A stretch of DNA of 64,000 bases from contig DWWD01000023.1 in assembly GCA_019119895.1 (NCBI GenBank), positions 1 to 64,000 on the forward strand, given 5' to 3'. Positions 18,590 through 27,979 of this stretch are shown piece by piece (position 1 is the stretch's first letter; the number at the start of each line of letters is the position of its first letter). The notes below the pieces were generated by a model. The model saw only the letters and a list, made by a program, of their open reading frames with translations, was not told the origin of the DNA and made no database searches. The position numbers and the translations under genes were made by a program. This DNA comes from Candidatus Anaerostipes avistercoris. GTDB taxonomy: Bacteria > Bacillota > Clostridia > Lachnospirales > Lachnospiraceae.

Positions 18590-18636
18590 AAGATCCTGTT
18601 CCTTACTTAGGATAAAGTAAGGGGCAGGACCTTTTG
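18590..18636 (+). terminator. Terminator of the beta-glucoside operon
   Basis: AGATCCTGTTCCTTAC pairs with GTAAGGGGCAGGACC (one G.T), followed by TTTT. It sits 30 bp after bglA. Confidence 0.82.
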
Positions 18637-18680
18637 CTTTCTCCACCACTTTTGGCATTTTCCCTGTAAAATATGTACGT

Positions 18681-20015
18681 TTACAGATAATTCATTGGAT
18701 TTACATAGCTTCCGTTCTTCTTTACAACGAAATGGAGATGTGCGCCTGTCACCATTCCTGTAGCTCCTGATTTTGCGATTGTCTGACCGCGGCTTACATA
18801 ATCCCCTGCGGAAACTAGCAGCTGAGAACAATGGAGATACATAGTCTCAAGTCCATTGCCGTGATCGATCTTGATATAATATCCATTGTAGGCACTGTAT
18901 CCGGCAACTTCCACTCTTCCTGAATCTGCCGCCACAAGTGTAGTTCCTGTAGCACATGGAATATCAATTCCTCCATGGAGCTTATAAACTCCGGTAACCG
19001 GATGTACCCGGTATCCATATCCGGAAGAAATCGTGTGCAGAGACGGAACCGGCCAGAGCAGTGTACTGGATGATGATACCGTGCTGCTTGAACTTCCGGA
19101 AGAACTTGAACTGCTTCCTGAAGAACTGCTGCTGGTACTTCCTGAAGAACTGCTGCCAGTAGAACCTGTACTGCTGCCGGTGCCTCCAGAAGTGCTGGAA
19201 CTGCCGCCAGTAGAACCTGAGCTGCTTCCGGTGCTTCCTGTACTTTCAGAAGACGTTCCATCTGATGTACTGCTCTCGGATGCTGACTCACCGCTCTGTG
19301 TACTTCCGGCTGCGGCAGAAACCGTGCTTTCTGATTCTTCAGATGCAGCCTCCTGCTCGGATTCCTCATATACAGCCCGCAGATCCTCATTCTCACTTAA
19401 CTGCTGCTGATATTCCTGTACTTTTTCTTTCTTGGCAGTCACTGTCTTGTCCAGCTGTTCTTTCTCGTCTTTGGCCTTCTCAGCCAGTTTTGTGACATTA
19501 TCATAATCTTCTTCCAGCTGTTTTGACGTCTTTTCAATCTTTTCTTCTGTCTCTTTCAGCTGCTTGAACATATTGGAATCATATTCCGCTACTTTGGATA
19601 CATATTCTGCTTTCTGGATCAGTTCCTGGAAAGACTCAGATTCCAGTATAATCTCCAGATAGGCAGTATCCCCATTCTCATACAGGAATTTGATCCTCTT
19701 GCTCATGGTCTCATACTGCTTGTCCTTGGATTCTTTTGCTTCTTCCAATTCCTTTTTTGCCTTCTGGATCTGTTCTTTCAGTTCTTTCTGCTTTTCCGTA
19801 TATTTTTCATACTTTTCATTGCTTGCGCTTACTTTCTTATCTAACTGCTCAATTTCCTTTTCCATCTGAGCATTGAGCTTTTCCAGCTTCTGTGTCTCTG
19901 TCTGTACGCTTTTGCTGTTTCCGTCTGCCCGGATGTCTGTCAGATATGTCCCCGAAGCGAGTGAACAGGCTGTCATCATCGCCGCGGCTGTAAGCAAAAC
20001 CTGCCTTTTCCGCAT
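18681..20015 (-). CDS. Secreted M23 peptidoglycan hydrolase with coiled coil (PcsB/CwlO-like partner of FtsEX)
   Basis: Signal peptide (about residues 1-22), a long coiled coil (about 38-215, with Glu/Lys/Gln heptads), a Ser/Gly/Thr-rich linker of about 100 residues (about 222-322), then a LytM/M23 metallopeptidase domain with zinc motifs HGGID and HLHF and the QTIAKSGATG loop. The coiled coil plus hydrolase, encoded 17 bp after ftsX, fits an extracellular hydrolase activated by FtsEX at division. CwlO and PcsB use other catalytic folds, so this is EnvC-like in domains with an active M23 site. The linker is encoded by repeats of serine and glycine codons and could vary in length. Confidence 0.88.
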   Translation of the reverse strand: MRKRQVLLTAAAMMTACSLASGTYLTDIRADGNSKSVQTETQKLEKLNAQMEKEIEQLDKKVSASNEKYEKYTEKQKELKEQIQKAKKELEEAKESKDKQYETMSKRIKFLYENGDTAYLEIILESESFQELIQKAEYVSKVAEYDSNMFKQLKETEEKIEKTSKQLEEDYDNVTKLAEKAKDEKEQLDKTVTAKKEKVQEYQQQLSENEDLRAVYEESEQEAASEESESTVSAAAGSTQSGESASESSTSDGTSSESTGSTGSSSGSTGGSSSTSGGTGSSTGSTGSSSSGSTSSSSSGSSSSSSGSSSSTVSSSSTLLWPVPSLHTISSGYGYRVHPVTGVYKLHGGIDIPCATGTTLVAADSGRVEVAGYSAYNGYYIKIDHGNGLETMYLHCSQLLVSAGDYVSRGQTIAKSGATGMVTGAHLHFVVKKNGSYVNPMNYL

Positions 20016-20032
20016 AAAATATTCATCCTTTC

Positions 20033-20941
20033 CTATACTTTCAAATATTTTCTAATCGTTATGGAACTTCCCAAAAGACCAATGACCAATCCCACAATCA
20101 GAGATGCCGGGATCAGCCACAGCATAATCTCATTGACTGAAACAAACTCCATAAATGATGTCACAACATAAAACCGGTCTGCCATCCAGGATATAATGTG
20201 ATGATATCCAAAATAAATGATAATAATAGGAATGGCAGATCCCACAATCCCAATGATGATTCCTTCCATGCGGAACGGAGCCTTGATAAAGCCGTTGGCA
20301 GCTCCGATCAGCTTCATGATCGCAATCTCATCTTTCCGGACAGTGACTCCGATTGATACCGTGTTGCTCACCAGAAAAATAGACACGCCAAACAAAATCA
20401 AAATCAGCGCCGCAGCTATATATGTACCAAGTGTATTTAATTTCGCCACGCCTTCCGCTGCAATCTCTGAATACTGTACCTTCCTGACACCTTCTATTTT
20501 TTCAAAAGTGTCCGCTAATTTTTCATGATCAGCGCCTTCTTTCAGTGTCACCTCATAGGAATCTGATTCACTCAGAGGATTATCTTCTCCAAATCCTTCC
20601 AGAAGATCTTCATTTCCCTCGAAAACCTCTTCTTTATACTGTTCCCATGCTTCCTCGGCGGAAATATATTCCGCGCTGTCCACATTCTCATTTTTCCTGA
20701 TCTCCTCTCCGATCCGCTCTTTGCGCTCCTGGGAAAGACCCTCATCAAAGAAAACTGAGATGCCGACTGACTGCTCCACTTTATGCATCGTTGCTCTTAC
20801 GTTCAATGCAACGGCAAGAAACACTCCGATCAAAAATACACATGCCATCGTTGTTCCGATGGATGCCAGCGAAAATATCTTATTTCGGAAGATACTTCTG
20901 ATTCCCTCTTTTATCCCATAATAAAAACGCCTAAATATCAT
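20033..20941 (-). CDS. ftsX: Cell division protein FtsX
   Basis: Membrane subunit of the FtsEX complex that passes ATPase cycles of FtsE to an extracellular hydrolase. Helix 1 (about residues 22-45), a large extracellular domain (about 46-165) and three C-terminal helices (about 168-195, 222-245, 268-295). The 302-residue length is normal for Gram-positives. Its start overlaps the 3' end of ftsE by 11 bp, and the M23 hydrolase gene follows, consistent with a functional trio. Confidence 0.93.
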   Translation of the reverse strand: MIFRRFYYGIKEGIRSIFRNKIFSLASIGTTMACVFLIGVFLAVALNVRATMHKVEQSVGISVFFDEGLSQERKERIGEEIRKNENVDSAEYISAEEAWEQYKEEVFEGNEDLLEGFGEDNPLSESDSYEVTLKEGADHEKLADTFEKIEGVRKVQYSEIAAEGVAKLNTLGTYIAAALILILFGVSIFLVSNTVSIGVTVRKDEIAIMKLIGAANGFIKAPFRMEGIIIGIVGSAIPIIIIYFGYHHIISWMADRFYVVTSFMEFVSVNEIMLWLIPASLIVGLVIGLLGSSITIRKYLKV

Positions 20942-21611
20942 AAGACCCCCTTGCTTCGTCCTGTCCTACTCGTCCGTCCTCCAGAGAAATCACTCTTTTG
21001 CCCATCGTATTGACGAGCTCTTTGTTGTGGGTAACTGTCACAACCGTTGTTCCTATCTTCTGAACTCTGACCAGCAGATCCATGATCTCTTTTGCCGTAA
21101 TCGGGTCCAGATTGCCGGTAGGCTCGTCTGCCAGCAGCAGAAGAGGATGATTGACCATCGCCCGCGCAATAGCGACTCTCTGCTGTTCCCCGCCTGACAA
21201 TTCGCCCGGAAAAGCTTTCAGACGGTCCGCAAGCCCAACCAGATCCAGCACATTGAGCACCTGCCGCTTCATATGACAGTTCGGCGCCTCCACAACCTTC
21301 TGGGCAAACGCTACGTTCTCATAGATATTTCTGTCCTGCAATAATCGGAAGTCCTGGAAAACAAACCCAATCTGCCGCCGCAGATAAGGTATTTTCCTTG
21401 GCTTAATCTTGGCGTAATCATTTCCATTTACAATAATTCTGCCGCTGGTAGGCTCCAGCTCTTTCAGGAGCAGACGCATCAGCGTCGTCTTCCCGGAACC
21501 GCTCTTACCTACCACAAAGACAAACTCCCCTTTTTCCACGTGCAGAGATACACGATCCAGGGCGGGATGCCCTTTCTTATATTCTTTCGTTACATTGTCC
21601 AGTATAATCAT
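20931..21611 (-). CDS. ftsE: Cell division ATP-binding protein FtsE
   Basis: ABC-type ATPase of FtsEX. Walker A GKSGSGKTTLMRLL, the FQDFRLLQDR Q-loop and LSGGEQQRVAIARA signature followed by LLLADEPTGNLDP are all intact. 226 residues. Begins 4 bp after the CdaR-type regulator gene, so that regulator is likely in the same transcript. Confidence 0.95.
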   Translation of the reverse strand: MIILDNVTKEYKKGHPALDRVSLHVEKGEFVFVVGKSGSGKTTLMRLLLKELEPTSGRIIVNGNDYAKIKPRKIPYLRRQIGFVFQDFRLLQDRNIYENVAFAQKVVEAPNCHMKRQVLNVLDLVGLADRLKAFPGELSGGEQQRVAIARAMVNHPLLLLADEPTGNLDPITAKEIMDLLVRVQKIGTTVVTVTHNKELVNTMGKRVISLEDGRVGQDEARGSYDI

Positions 21612-21615
21612 AGTC

Positions 21616-22701
21616 TTAATCCATCGTATCCATATATTTCATGTACTTCACAACCATCAGCGCGATTTTGAAAGCAATCGCATCTTCGAAATTCCTTAAA
21701 TCCAGATTTGTGTTTTTCTGGATCTTGTCCAGACGATAAACAAGAGTATTTCTATGTATAAACAGCTGTCTGGATGTCTCTGATACATTCAGATTATTCT
21801 CAAAGAACTTATCGATCGTAACCAGCGTCTCCTCATCAATGGAATCCGGAGAATAATCTCCAAATACTTCCTTGATAAACATCTTACACAGCGGAAGCGG
21901 GAGCTGATAAATCAGTCTTCCGATTCCCAGCTGATTATAAGCGATCACTGTGGATTCCTCATAAAAAATCTTGCTGACTTCCAGTCCGATCTGCGCCTCC
22001 TTATAAGATCTTGAGACATCTTTGATATTATCGGCAGGATTTCCAATGGCGATCTTAACGTCCAGGATATCCGCTGCCTCAAGAGCTTTCACTACCTGGG
22101 ACGCATGATCGATGAAATGTTCCTGCGAATCCTGTTCCTCCACTTCCGTTACATAGACGACACTTTTCTCGTCCACCGCGGTGATGAAATCAGATTCCCT
22201 GACCAGATCCAGCTGTTTCATGGCTTCTACGAGATTATGATCCCTGCCGTATGAAGTCTGGATCAAAAACGCGATTCTTCTTGCCTCCACATCGATATTT
22301 AATTTCTTTGCCCGGTTATAAATATCCACCAGCAGGAGATTATCCAGCAGAAGATTCTTTACAAAGTTCTCTTTGTCAAACCTCTCTTTATAAGCTGTCA
22401 GAAGGTTTTCGATTTGCAGGACCACCAGTCTACCGATGGTATAATCATTTTCATTCTGTCCCTGGATCATCAGGATATATTCCAGTCTCTTATCATCAAA
22501 AATTTTAAAATACTGTGCTCCGTCGATGATCTGACTTTCAGCCATAGATTCAGAAAAGGACATGACTTCTTTCTCAACATCGCCAATCGCTTCCGTGGTT
22601 TTGACGACCGGGTGCCCGGATAAATCCAAAATGCACAAATCCACTTCCGTTATACTCTTAATCCCATTAATTGTTTCCTGTAAAACCTGATTCGAAATCA
22701 T
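21616..22701 (-). CDS. CdaR/PucR-family transcriptional regulator
   Basis: 361 residues. The N-terminal half looks like a diacid-sensor-type domain (QVLQETINGIKSITEVDLCILDLSGHPV), the middle a GGDEF-like PucR region, and the C-terminus a PucR/HTH_30 helix-turn-helix (SETSRQLFIHRNTLVYRLDKI) ending near the stop. Such proteins usually activate sugar-diacid or similar catabolic genes, but here the gene lies directly upstream of ftsE with a 4 bp gap and no catabolic genes nearby. Its ligand and targets are unknown. Confidence 0.8.
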   Translation of the reverse strand: MISNQVLQETINGIKSITEVDLCILDLSGHPVVKTTEAIGDVEKEVMSFSESMAESQIIDGAQYFKIFDDKRLEYILMIQGQNENDYTIGRLVVLQIENLLTAYKERFDKENFVKNLLLDNLLLVDIYNRAKKLNIDVEARRIAFLIQTSYGRDHNLVEAMKQLDLVRESDFITAVDEKSVVYVTEVEEQDSQEHFIDHASQVVKALEAADILDVKIAIGNPADNIKDVSRSYKEAQIGLEVSKIFYEESTVIAYNQLGIGRLIYQLPLPLCKMFIKEVFGDYSPDSIDEETLVTIDKFFENNLNVSETSRQLFIHRNTLVYRLDKIQKNTNLDLRNFEDAIAFKIALMVVKYMKYMDTMD

Positions 22702-22796
22702 CCCTTCATCAACCTTTCATAAATGCCTTCACCTTTTTCTTCTACTATACAGCATTTTTTACAAAAAAAAAAGAAAAAAACTGGTTTTTTTTACAC

Positions 22797-23624
22797 TCAT
22801 TGTATATTTTTCACAAAACCTTCTCCCAGAATCTCTCTGGCGTCGGTGATGACAACAAAAGCATTGGGATCATATTCTCTCACAAGGTCTTTCATGGCCG
22901 CGGCTTCTTTCTTCGAAACCACACACAAAAGCATCGGAATCCGGCAGCCGGTATAGCCTCCCTGAGCGTCTACTTTCGTAACGCCCCGGTTTTTTTCGTA
23001 TAAAATTCTCTCTGCGATCTCTTCTCCTTTTTCACTGATCACAAAAAACAGCCTGGATACCCCGGGTCCTTCCGCCGTCATATCAGCAATCTTCGTAATT
23101 CCATAAATACAAAGCAGCGCATAACAGGCTTTCTCAATCCCAAAGGCAAAGATTCCCGCAAAAACAATGATACCGTCAAAAATCCCCAGGAGTACCGCAA
23201 TACTCACCGCAGGAAATCTCTTCTTCATCAGGAATGCAATCAGATCTGTTCCTCCCGTGGAATTCCCGTCCTGCAGGATGATTCCGATCCCAATCCCCAT
23301 CAAAAGACTTCCTAAAATAAGGTTAACATAAAAGTCCTGCGGAAAAAAGGAGAATCTTGGCAGTATTCCAAGAAAAAATGATAACAAAGCAGCGCCCAGC
23401 AGGGTATTCCAGAAAAATCTCCGTTTTTTCTGCCGGTAAGCCGCAATAAAAAGAGGAACATTCAGTATGGTGTTGACCGCCCACAAAGGTATGCGAAAAG
23501 CGTTCCACAGGATAATTCCCAGTCCGCTGAAACCTCCGGTGACAATTCCCAGAGGCTGAAATACCGTGTTGGTCGCCGCTGCCATACAAAATGTTCCAGC
23601 TGCTATTTTTAAGTAATTTTTCAC
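22797..23624 (-). CDS. YitT family membrane protein
   Basis: 275 residues with five or six hydrophobic helices in the first ~190 residues and a soluble C-terminal domain (about 195-275) with GVTKVDAQGGYTG and VSKKEAAAMKDLV, matching the DUF161 plus DUF2179 layout of YitT-type proteins. The molecular function is not known. The start is GTG at 23622-23624 with AGGAGG 10 bp upstream; that RBS is inside a hairpin (separate entry). It follows the LCP-like gene by 64 bp on the same strand. Confidence 0.85.
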   Translation of the reverse strand: MKNYLKIAAGTFCMAAATNTVFQPLGIVTGGFSGLGIILWNAFRIPLWAVNTILNVPLFIAAYRQKKRRFFWNTLLGAALLSFFLGILPRFSFFPQDFYVNLILGSLLMGIGIGIILQDGNSTGGTDLIAFLMKKRFPAVSIAVLLGIFDGIIVFAGIFAFGIEKACYALLCIYGITKIADMTAEGPGVSRLFFVISEKGEEIAERILYEKNRGVTKVDAQGGYTGCRIPMLLCVVSKKEAAAMKDLVREYDPNAFVVITDAREILGEGFVKNIQ

Positions 23625-23628
23625 CCGA

Positions 23629-23667
23629 AATTCCTCCTAAACCATTTACGGTTAGTATGGAGGAATT
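23629..23667 (-). promoter_or_regulatory. Hairpin that pairs with the ribosome-binding site of the yitT-like gene
   Basis: On the minus strand AATTCCTCC and GGAGGAATT form a perfect 9-bp stem, extended by an AACC/GGTT pair in the loop. The 3' arm is the Shine-Dalgarno of the downstream gene. No U-run follows in the minus direction, so it is not a terminator for that strand. Translational control, or linkage to translation of the upstream gene, is an inference. Confidence 0.6.
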
Positions 23668-23688
23668 CCTTTTTCTTATCCAGAAACT

Positions 23689-24966
23689 TTAAATTTCATC
23701 TTCTGTTCCCAGCACGATACAGATTCTGGCGCCGCTGGTCACCTGCCCGACTTCGTATTCAGGATTCTTGAAATAACTCTTAAGATCCTGTCCGAGACCT
23801 TCCTCTGCAATGATGATCTTGGTATGTGTCAATTCTCCCTGGCGGTTGGTCTTAATGGAACCGACCGTATAACCTTCTCCTGCCAGCTTGTCCTTCCATC
23901 TGCTGGCAAGACCGGAGATTTTTGTAGAATTCTGGATTTCGATGGTAATATTCTTTGTAGAGTCCTGATCCTCTTCTGTCGTTGCTTCTGTTGTACTCGC
24001 ACTTTCTGTCGTCGTCTCTGATGCTTTTAAGACAGAGTCGATATCTCCGTTTTCTGAAAGGATCTCATCAAACACTGTCTTTGCTGCACTGGCGTCGATC
24101 TTAAACCGGCTGCCTGTTTCTGTTCCTTCCAAAATAATAGAATGGAAATTATCATCCTCAATGGACTGGATCCGTTCAAGGCTGTCCTTCACATCATCGT
24201 ACTTCGTGCCGGAATCCACCTTAGAATAATAATCCTTCACATAATCTGCAAAATCAGAGGACGTCTTGCCTGTTACAGTTTTTGACATTTCCACCAGAAT
24301 ATCCCCAATCAGTTTTATCTGAGCATCTTTATCTTCGACGTTTGCTTCATCGGAAAGCAGCGCCAGGAACGCGTCTCCATCAATGGTATTCTCCCCGGAT
24401 GTCAGCGTCACAGTTTTCCCATTCTGATCTTCATATGTCAGCGTCTGATCCAGATCCACCTGGATTGTTCCCGCTGCGTCCACTAGATCAACAAAATCAT
24501 CATCTTTAACAATCTCATAAGAATTGATCGTGATGCCCAGGGTCTCCTCCACCTGATCCTTCATGACGTTTCCGTCATCGCCTGCGGCCTGGATCACCTC
24601 TGATACTGTGGCTGAATCTTTGCTTTCTCCCAGTTCCTGCTCAATGGCTCTTTTGCCGTCGTCTGTAAGATTCAGTATCGTATCGGACCGGAGAGGAATG
24701 TGGATCATCTGCTGATTTCTGTTATGATAAACACGGAGCGCCATGGTATCCCCCGCCTGCATCAGCGTCACATCAACCCGCTCTTCATTTTCCTCCTCCA
24801 GCTGCTTGGAAACTTCTTCTTTCTTTTCCTGCGCAAATCTATATGAAAAGAATTGCCTGACAGCAAAAAAGCTGGCAATCCCACCAATGATCATAGTCAG
24901 AACGACGACAAGAATTCTTGCGAAAATTGCCCCGATTCCAGCTTTTTTCTTTTTCTTTTTTGACAT
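23689..24966 (-). CDS. Membrane-anchored LCP-like protein with LytR C-terminal domain
   Basis: A lysine-rich start, one membrane helix (about residues 12-35), an extracellular region with a degenerate LytR-CpsA-Psr-like core (HIPLRSDTILNLTDDGKRAIEQ, then VDLVDAAGTIQVDL), a Thr/Glu-rich linker (about 320-340), and a C-terminal LytR_C domain (NSTKISGLASRWKDKLAGEGY to the end). 425 residues. The arginine-rich catalytic pattern of true LCP phosphotransferases is not obvious, so a regulatory or scaffolding envelope role is as likely as wall-polymer ligation. Divergent from the SDR gene. Confidence 0.68.
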   Translation of the reverse strand: MSKKKKKKAGIGAIFARILVVVLTMIIGGIASFFAVRQFFSYRFAQEKKEEVSKQLEEENEERVDVTLMQAGDTMALRVYHNRNQQMIHIPLRSDTILNLTDDGKRAIEQELGESKDSATVSEVIQAAGDDGNVMKDQVEETLGITINSYEIVKDDDFVDLVDAAGTIQVDLDQTLTYEDQNGKTVTLTSGENTIDGDAFLALLSDEANVEDKDAQIKLIGDILVEMSKTVTGKTSSDFADYVKDYYSKVDSGTKYDDVKDSLERIQSIEDDNFHSIILEGTETGSRFKIDASAAKTVFDEILSENGDIDSVLKASETTTESASTTEATTEEDQDSTKNITIEIQNSTKISGLASRWKDKLAGEGYTVGSIKTNRQGELTHTKIIIAEEGLGQDLKSYFKNPEYEVGQVTSGARICIVLGTEDEI

Positions 24967-25100
24967 TTTCCTGCTCCTTCCGTCTACAATTTCGTTCAGT
25001 ATATCAAATTATCCAATTTATTTCAATAATCCGCTATGTTATAATCTTATATAATTAGCCTTAATATTTTCTTAAATTGACAAAAACATCGGAGGTCTTT

Positions 25101-25826
25101 ATGAAAACAGTATTAATTACCGGCAGTTCCCGCGGAATTGGCCGGGCCGCGGCCCTTTGCTTCGCTGCCAATGGCTGGAACGTTATCATCCACGGATTCC
25201 ACCACTCCCGGAATCTTCATCCCCTGGAGGAACAGATCCGGGACAGAGGCGTTTCCTGTCTGTCTTTTTCCGGCGATATCAGCCGTCCGGAGTTCACAGA
25301 CCGAATGATCCGCGAATCTCTGGCTTATTTCGGCACCATTGACTGCCTGGTCAATAACGCCGGGATTTCCCAGGTGGGACTCTTTACAGATACTACAGCG
25401 GAAGACTGGCATGAAATCCTCAGCACCAATCTTGTTTCCGTCATTGCTGCCTGCCACAGCATTCTTCCTCATATGATTTCCAATCATTCCGGGAGAATCA
25501 TTAACATTTCCTCCATATGGGGAGAAGCCGGAGCTTCCTGTGAAGTTCTCTACTCCGCCTCAAAAGGAGGCGTCAATGCATTTACCAAAGCTCTGGCCAA
25601 AGAGGTAGCTCCAAGTAATATCCAGGTAAATGCCATTGCCTTCGGCATGATCGATACAGATATGAACCGCGCTTTCTCTGAAGAAGACCGCCAGATGATC
25701 TGTGACGAGATTCCCGCAGATTATATCGCAGGTCCGGAAGAGGCCGCTCAGATGATCTATCACACAGCTTCCGCCCCTTCCTATATGACCGGTCAGATCA
25801 TCACTTTTTCCGGCGGCTGGTATTAA
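25101..25826 (+). CDS. SDR reductase resembling EF-P 5-aminopentanone reductase
   Basis: NADPH-dependent short-chain reductase of 241 residues. Cofactor motif TGSSRGIGRA (residues 7-16), NNAG near residue 90, catalytic S in ISSIWG and YSASK (Y, K) near residue 155. The phrase SSIWGEAGASCEVLYSASKGG is what I recall for YmfI-type enzymes that reduce the 5-aminopentanol modification on elongation factor P; a FabG-like role is the alternative. The start is the ATG at 25101, preceded by GGAGG; an in-frame TTG 24 bp upstream lacks an RBS. Converges on tex with a 3 bp gap. Confidence 0.72.
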   Translation: MKTVLITGSSRGIGRAAALCFAANGWNVIIHGFHHSRNLHPLEEQIRDRGVSCLSFSGDISRPEFTDRMIRESLAYFGTIDCLVNNAGISQVGLFTDTTAEDWHEILSTNLVSVIAACHSILPHMISNHSGRIINISSIWGEAGASCEVLYSASKGGVNAFTKALAKEVAPSNIQVNAIAFGMIDTDMNRAFSEEDRQMICDEIPADYIAGPEEAAQMIYHTASAPSYMTGQIITFSGGWY

Positions 25827-25829
25827 TTT

Positions 25830-27968
25830 CTATTTCATGCTCAGCTGGATCCTCTTCTTCTTTTCATCCACACTGACCACTGTGACATCCACCACATCGC
25901 CGACGCTGACAACTTCCAGAGGATGTTTGATGTATTTTTCTGACATCTGTGAAATATGCACCAGTCCGTCCTGGTGTACGCCGATGTCTACAAAGGCGCC
26001 AAAGTCAATGACATTTCTCACGGTGCCTTTTAATTGCATTCCCGGTTTGAGATCCCCTATTTCCAGCACGTCCGTCCTCAGAATCGGCTTCGGCAGATCC
26101 TCTCTCGGATCCCGTCCCGGTTTTTCCAGTTCCTTTACAATGTCTCTCAGCGTAATTTCACCGATGCCCAGCTCTTCTGACAGCGCCTTATAATCCGTGA
26201 TTTTTCCGCTGATTCCGCTGAATCCCTCACCGGACAGTTCTTCCCTGGAATATCCCAGTTTGTCCAGCAGCTGAAGGGTCTCTTTGTAGGTTTCCGGATG
26301 AACTCCCGTGGCGTCCAGCGGCTGGTTCCCGCCGGTCACCCGGAGGAATCCTGCACACTGTTCAAATGCTTTCGGTCCCAGCTTTGCCACCTTCAGCAGT
26401 TCTTTTCTGTTCTGAAACCTTCCGTTTTCTTCCCGGAAGGCAACAATATTTCTGGCAACGGTCTTGGATATGCCGGAAACGTATTCCAGAAGGGAAGCTG
26501 AAGCAGTATTCAGATCCACGCCTACTTTATTTACTGTTGCTTCCACAACACCTCCCAGAGCCTGTGACAGCTGTTTCTGGTTCATATCGTGCTGATACTG
26601 CCCTACGCCGATCGCCTTCGGCTCGATCTTTACCAGCTCTGCCAGAGGATCCTGGACTCTTCTGGCAATGGATGCAGCGCTGCGCTGTCCCACATCAAAG
26701 TTCGGAAATTCTTCCGCCGCCAGCTTGCTGGCAGAATATACGGAAGCACCGGCTTCGTTGGTAATCACATACTGCACCGGTTCTTTGATCTCCTTCAGCA
26801 TTTCCACCACAATCTGTTCGGATTCTCTGGAAGCCGTTCCATTTCCGATGGAAATCAGGGTAACACCATATTTATGAATCAAGTCTTTGACCGTTTTTTT
26901 CGCTTCTTCCACCTTATTCTGAGGCGCCGTTGGATAGACGACGACCGTATCCAGTACTTTTCCAGTAGCATCTACTACTGCCAGCTTACATCCTGTCCGG
27001 AACGCCGGGTCCCACCCGAGAACCACCTGTCCGGCGATCGGCGGCTGCATCAGCAGCTGCTCCAGATTCTTTCCAAACACTTTGATGGCCGCTGTCTCCG
27101 CTTTCTCTGTCAGCTCACTCCTGATATCCCGCTCAATGGACGGCGCGATCAGCCGCTTATAGCTGTCCTCAATGGCTTCCAGGAGAATTTTCGTTGTGTT
27201 TTCATTTCTTCTTGTAATGATCTGCTTCGTCAGATATCCTGCGATTCTCTTCTGATCCGGCTCTATTTTCACCTGAAGGATTCCTTCCTTCTCACCACGG
27301 TTTATAGCCAGAACCCGGTAGCCGGCGATCCTTCGCACCGGTTCCTCAAAATCATAATACATTTCAAAAACAGAAGATTCCTCCGTTTTTTTAGCCGCGG
27401 ATGTGATTTTCCCATAATCCCATGTGGATTTGCGGATATAGCTGCGGTATTTTGCATTGTCGGAAATCATCTCCGCGATAATATCCCGGGCGCCGTCCAG
27501 CGCCTCCCGGGCGGTCGCTACCTTTTTCTCTTCGTTGATGTATTTTTCCGCTTCCGTCTCCAGCGGCCGGTTCATTCTCTGCAGGAGAATTTCGTTTGCC
27601 AGCGGTTCCAGGCCTTTTTCCCTGGCAATCATTGCCCGGGTCCGTTTCTTTTGCTTGTACGGGCGGTAAATGTCTTCCACGGCCACCAGTGTCTTTGCTT
27701 CTTCCAGATTCCGGTCCAGCTGCGGCGTCATTTTCCCCTGTTCTTCGATACTCTTTCTGACAGCGTCCTTCCTGTCCTGAAGGTTTCTTAAATATATTAG
27801 TCTCTCATGAAAATTTCTGAGAGTCTCATCACTGAGAGATCCCGTCATTTCCTTTCTGTACCGCGCGATAAAAGGGATGGTGTTTCCCTCATCGATCAGG
27901 CGGATCGTCGTCTCTGCCTGCTGCCTTTTGATTCCTAATTCTTCCTGCAAAATTTTTACAATATCCAT
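25830..27968 (-). CDS. tex: RNA-binding transcription accessory protein Tex
   Basis: 712-residue cytoplasmic protein with the full Tex layout: N-terminal helical Tex domain, YqgF-like nuclease fold (LGWDPAFRTGCKLAVVD near residue 322), helix-hairpin-helix region (YVSGISKTVARNIVAFREENG), and a C-terminal S1 RNA-binding domain (GTVRNVIDFGAFVDIGVHQDGLVHISQM). It binds RNA/DNA and influences transcription; the exact role in Firmicutes is unsettled. Lies 11 bp after the dCMP deaminase gene and is probably co-transcribed. Confidence 0.96.
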   Translation of the reverse strand: MDIVKILQEELGIKRQQAETTIRLIDEGNTIPFIARYRKEMTGSLSDETLRNFHERLIYLRNLQDRKDAVRKSIEEQGKMTPQLDRNLEEAKTLVAVEDIYRPYKQKKRTRAMIAREKGLEPLANEILLQRMNRPLETEAEKYINEEKKVATAREALDGARDIIAEMISDNAKYRSYIRKSTWDYGKITSAAKKTEESSVFEMYYDFEEPVRRIAGYRVLAINRGEKEGILQVKIEPDQKRIAGYLTKQIITRRNENTTKILLEAIEDSYKRLIAPSIERDIRSELTEKAETAAIKVFGKNLEQLLMQPPIAGQVVLGWDPAFRTGCKLAVVDATGKVLDTVVVYPTAPQNKVEEAKKTVKDLIHKYGVTLISIGNGTASRESEQIVVEMLKEIKEPVQYVITNEAGASVYSASKLAAEEFPNFDVGQRSAASIARRVQDPLAELVKIEPKAIGVGQYQHDMNQKQLSQALGGVVEATVNKVGVDLNTASASLLEYVSGISKTVARNIVAFREENGRFQNRKELLKVAKLGPKAFEQCAGFLRVTGGNQPLDATGVHPETYKETLQLLDKLGYSREELSGEGFSGISGKITDYKALSEELGIGEITLRDIVKELEKPGRDPREDLPKPILRTDVLEIGDLKPGMQLKGTVRNVIDFGAFVDIGVHQDGLVHISQMSEKYIKHPLEVVSVGDVVDVTVVSVDEKKKRIQLSMK

Positions 27969-27979
27969 TTTCCCATTCC

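Noticed and set aside
18815-19396. Second open frame across the Ser/Gly linker of the M23 hydrolase
   Set aside because: Low-complexity codon repeats keep the alternative frames open by chance. The real frame has signal peptide, coiled coil and catalytic domain.
26589-27791. 400-codon open frame on the plus strand
   Set aside because: It lies entirely antisense to tex, whose protein is unmistakable. The translated sequence has no recognisable domain and the composition expected of an antisense shadow.
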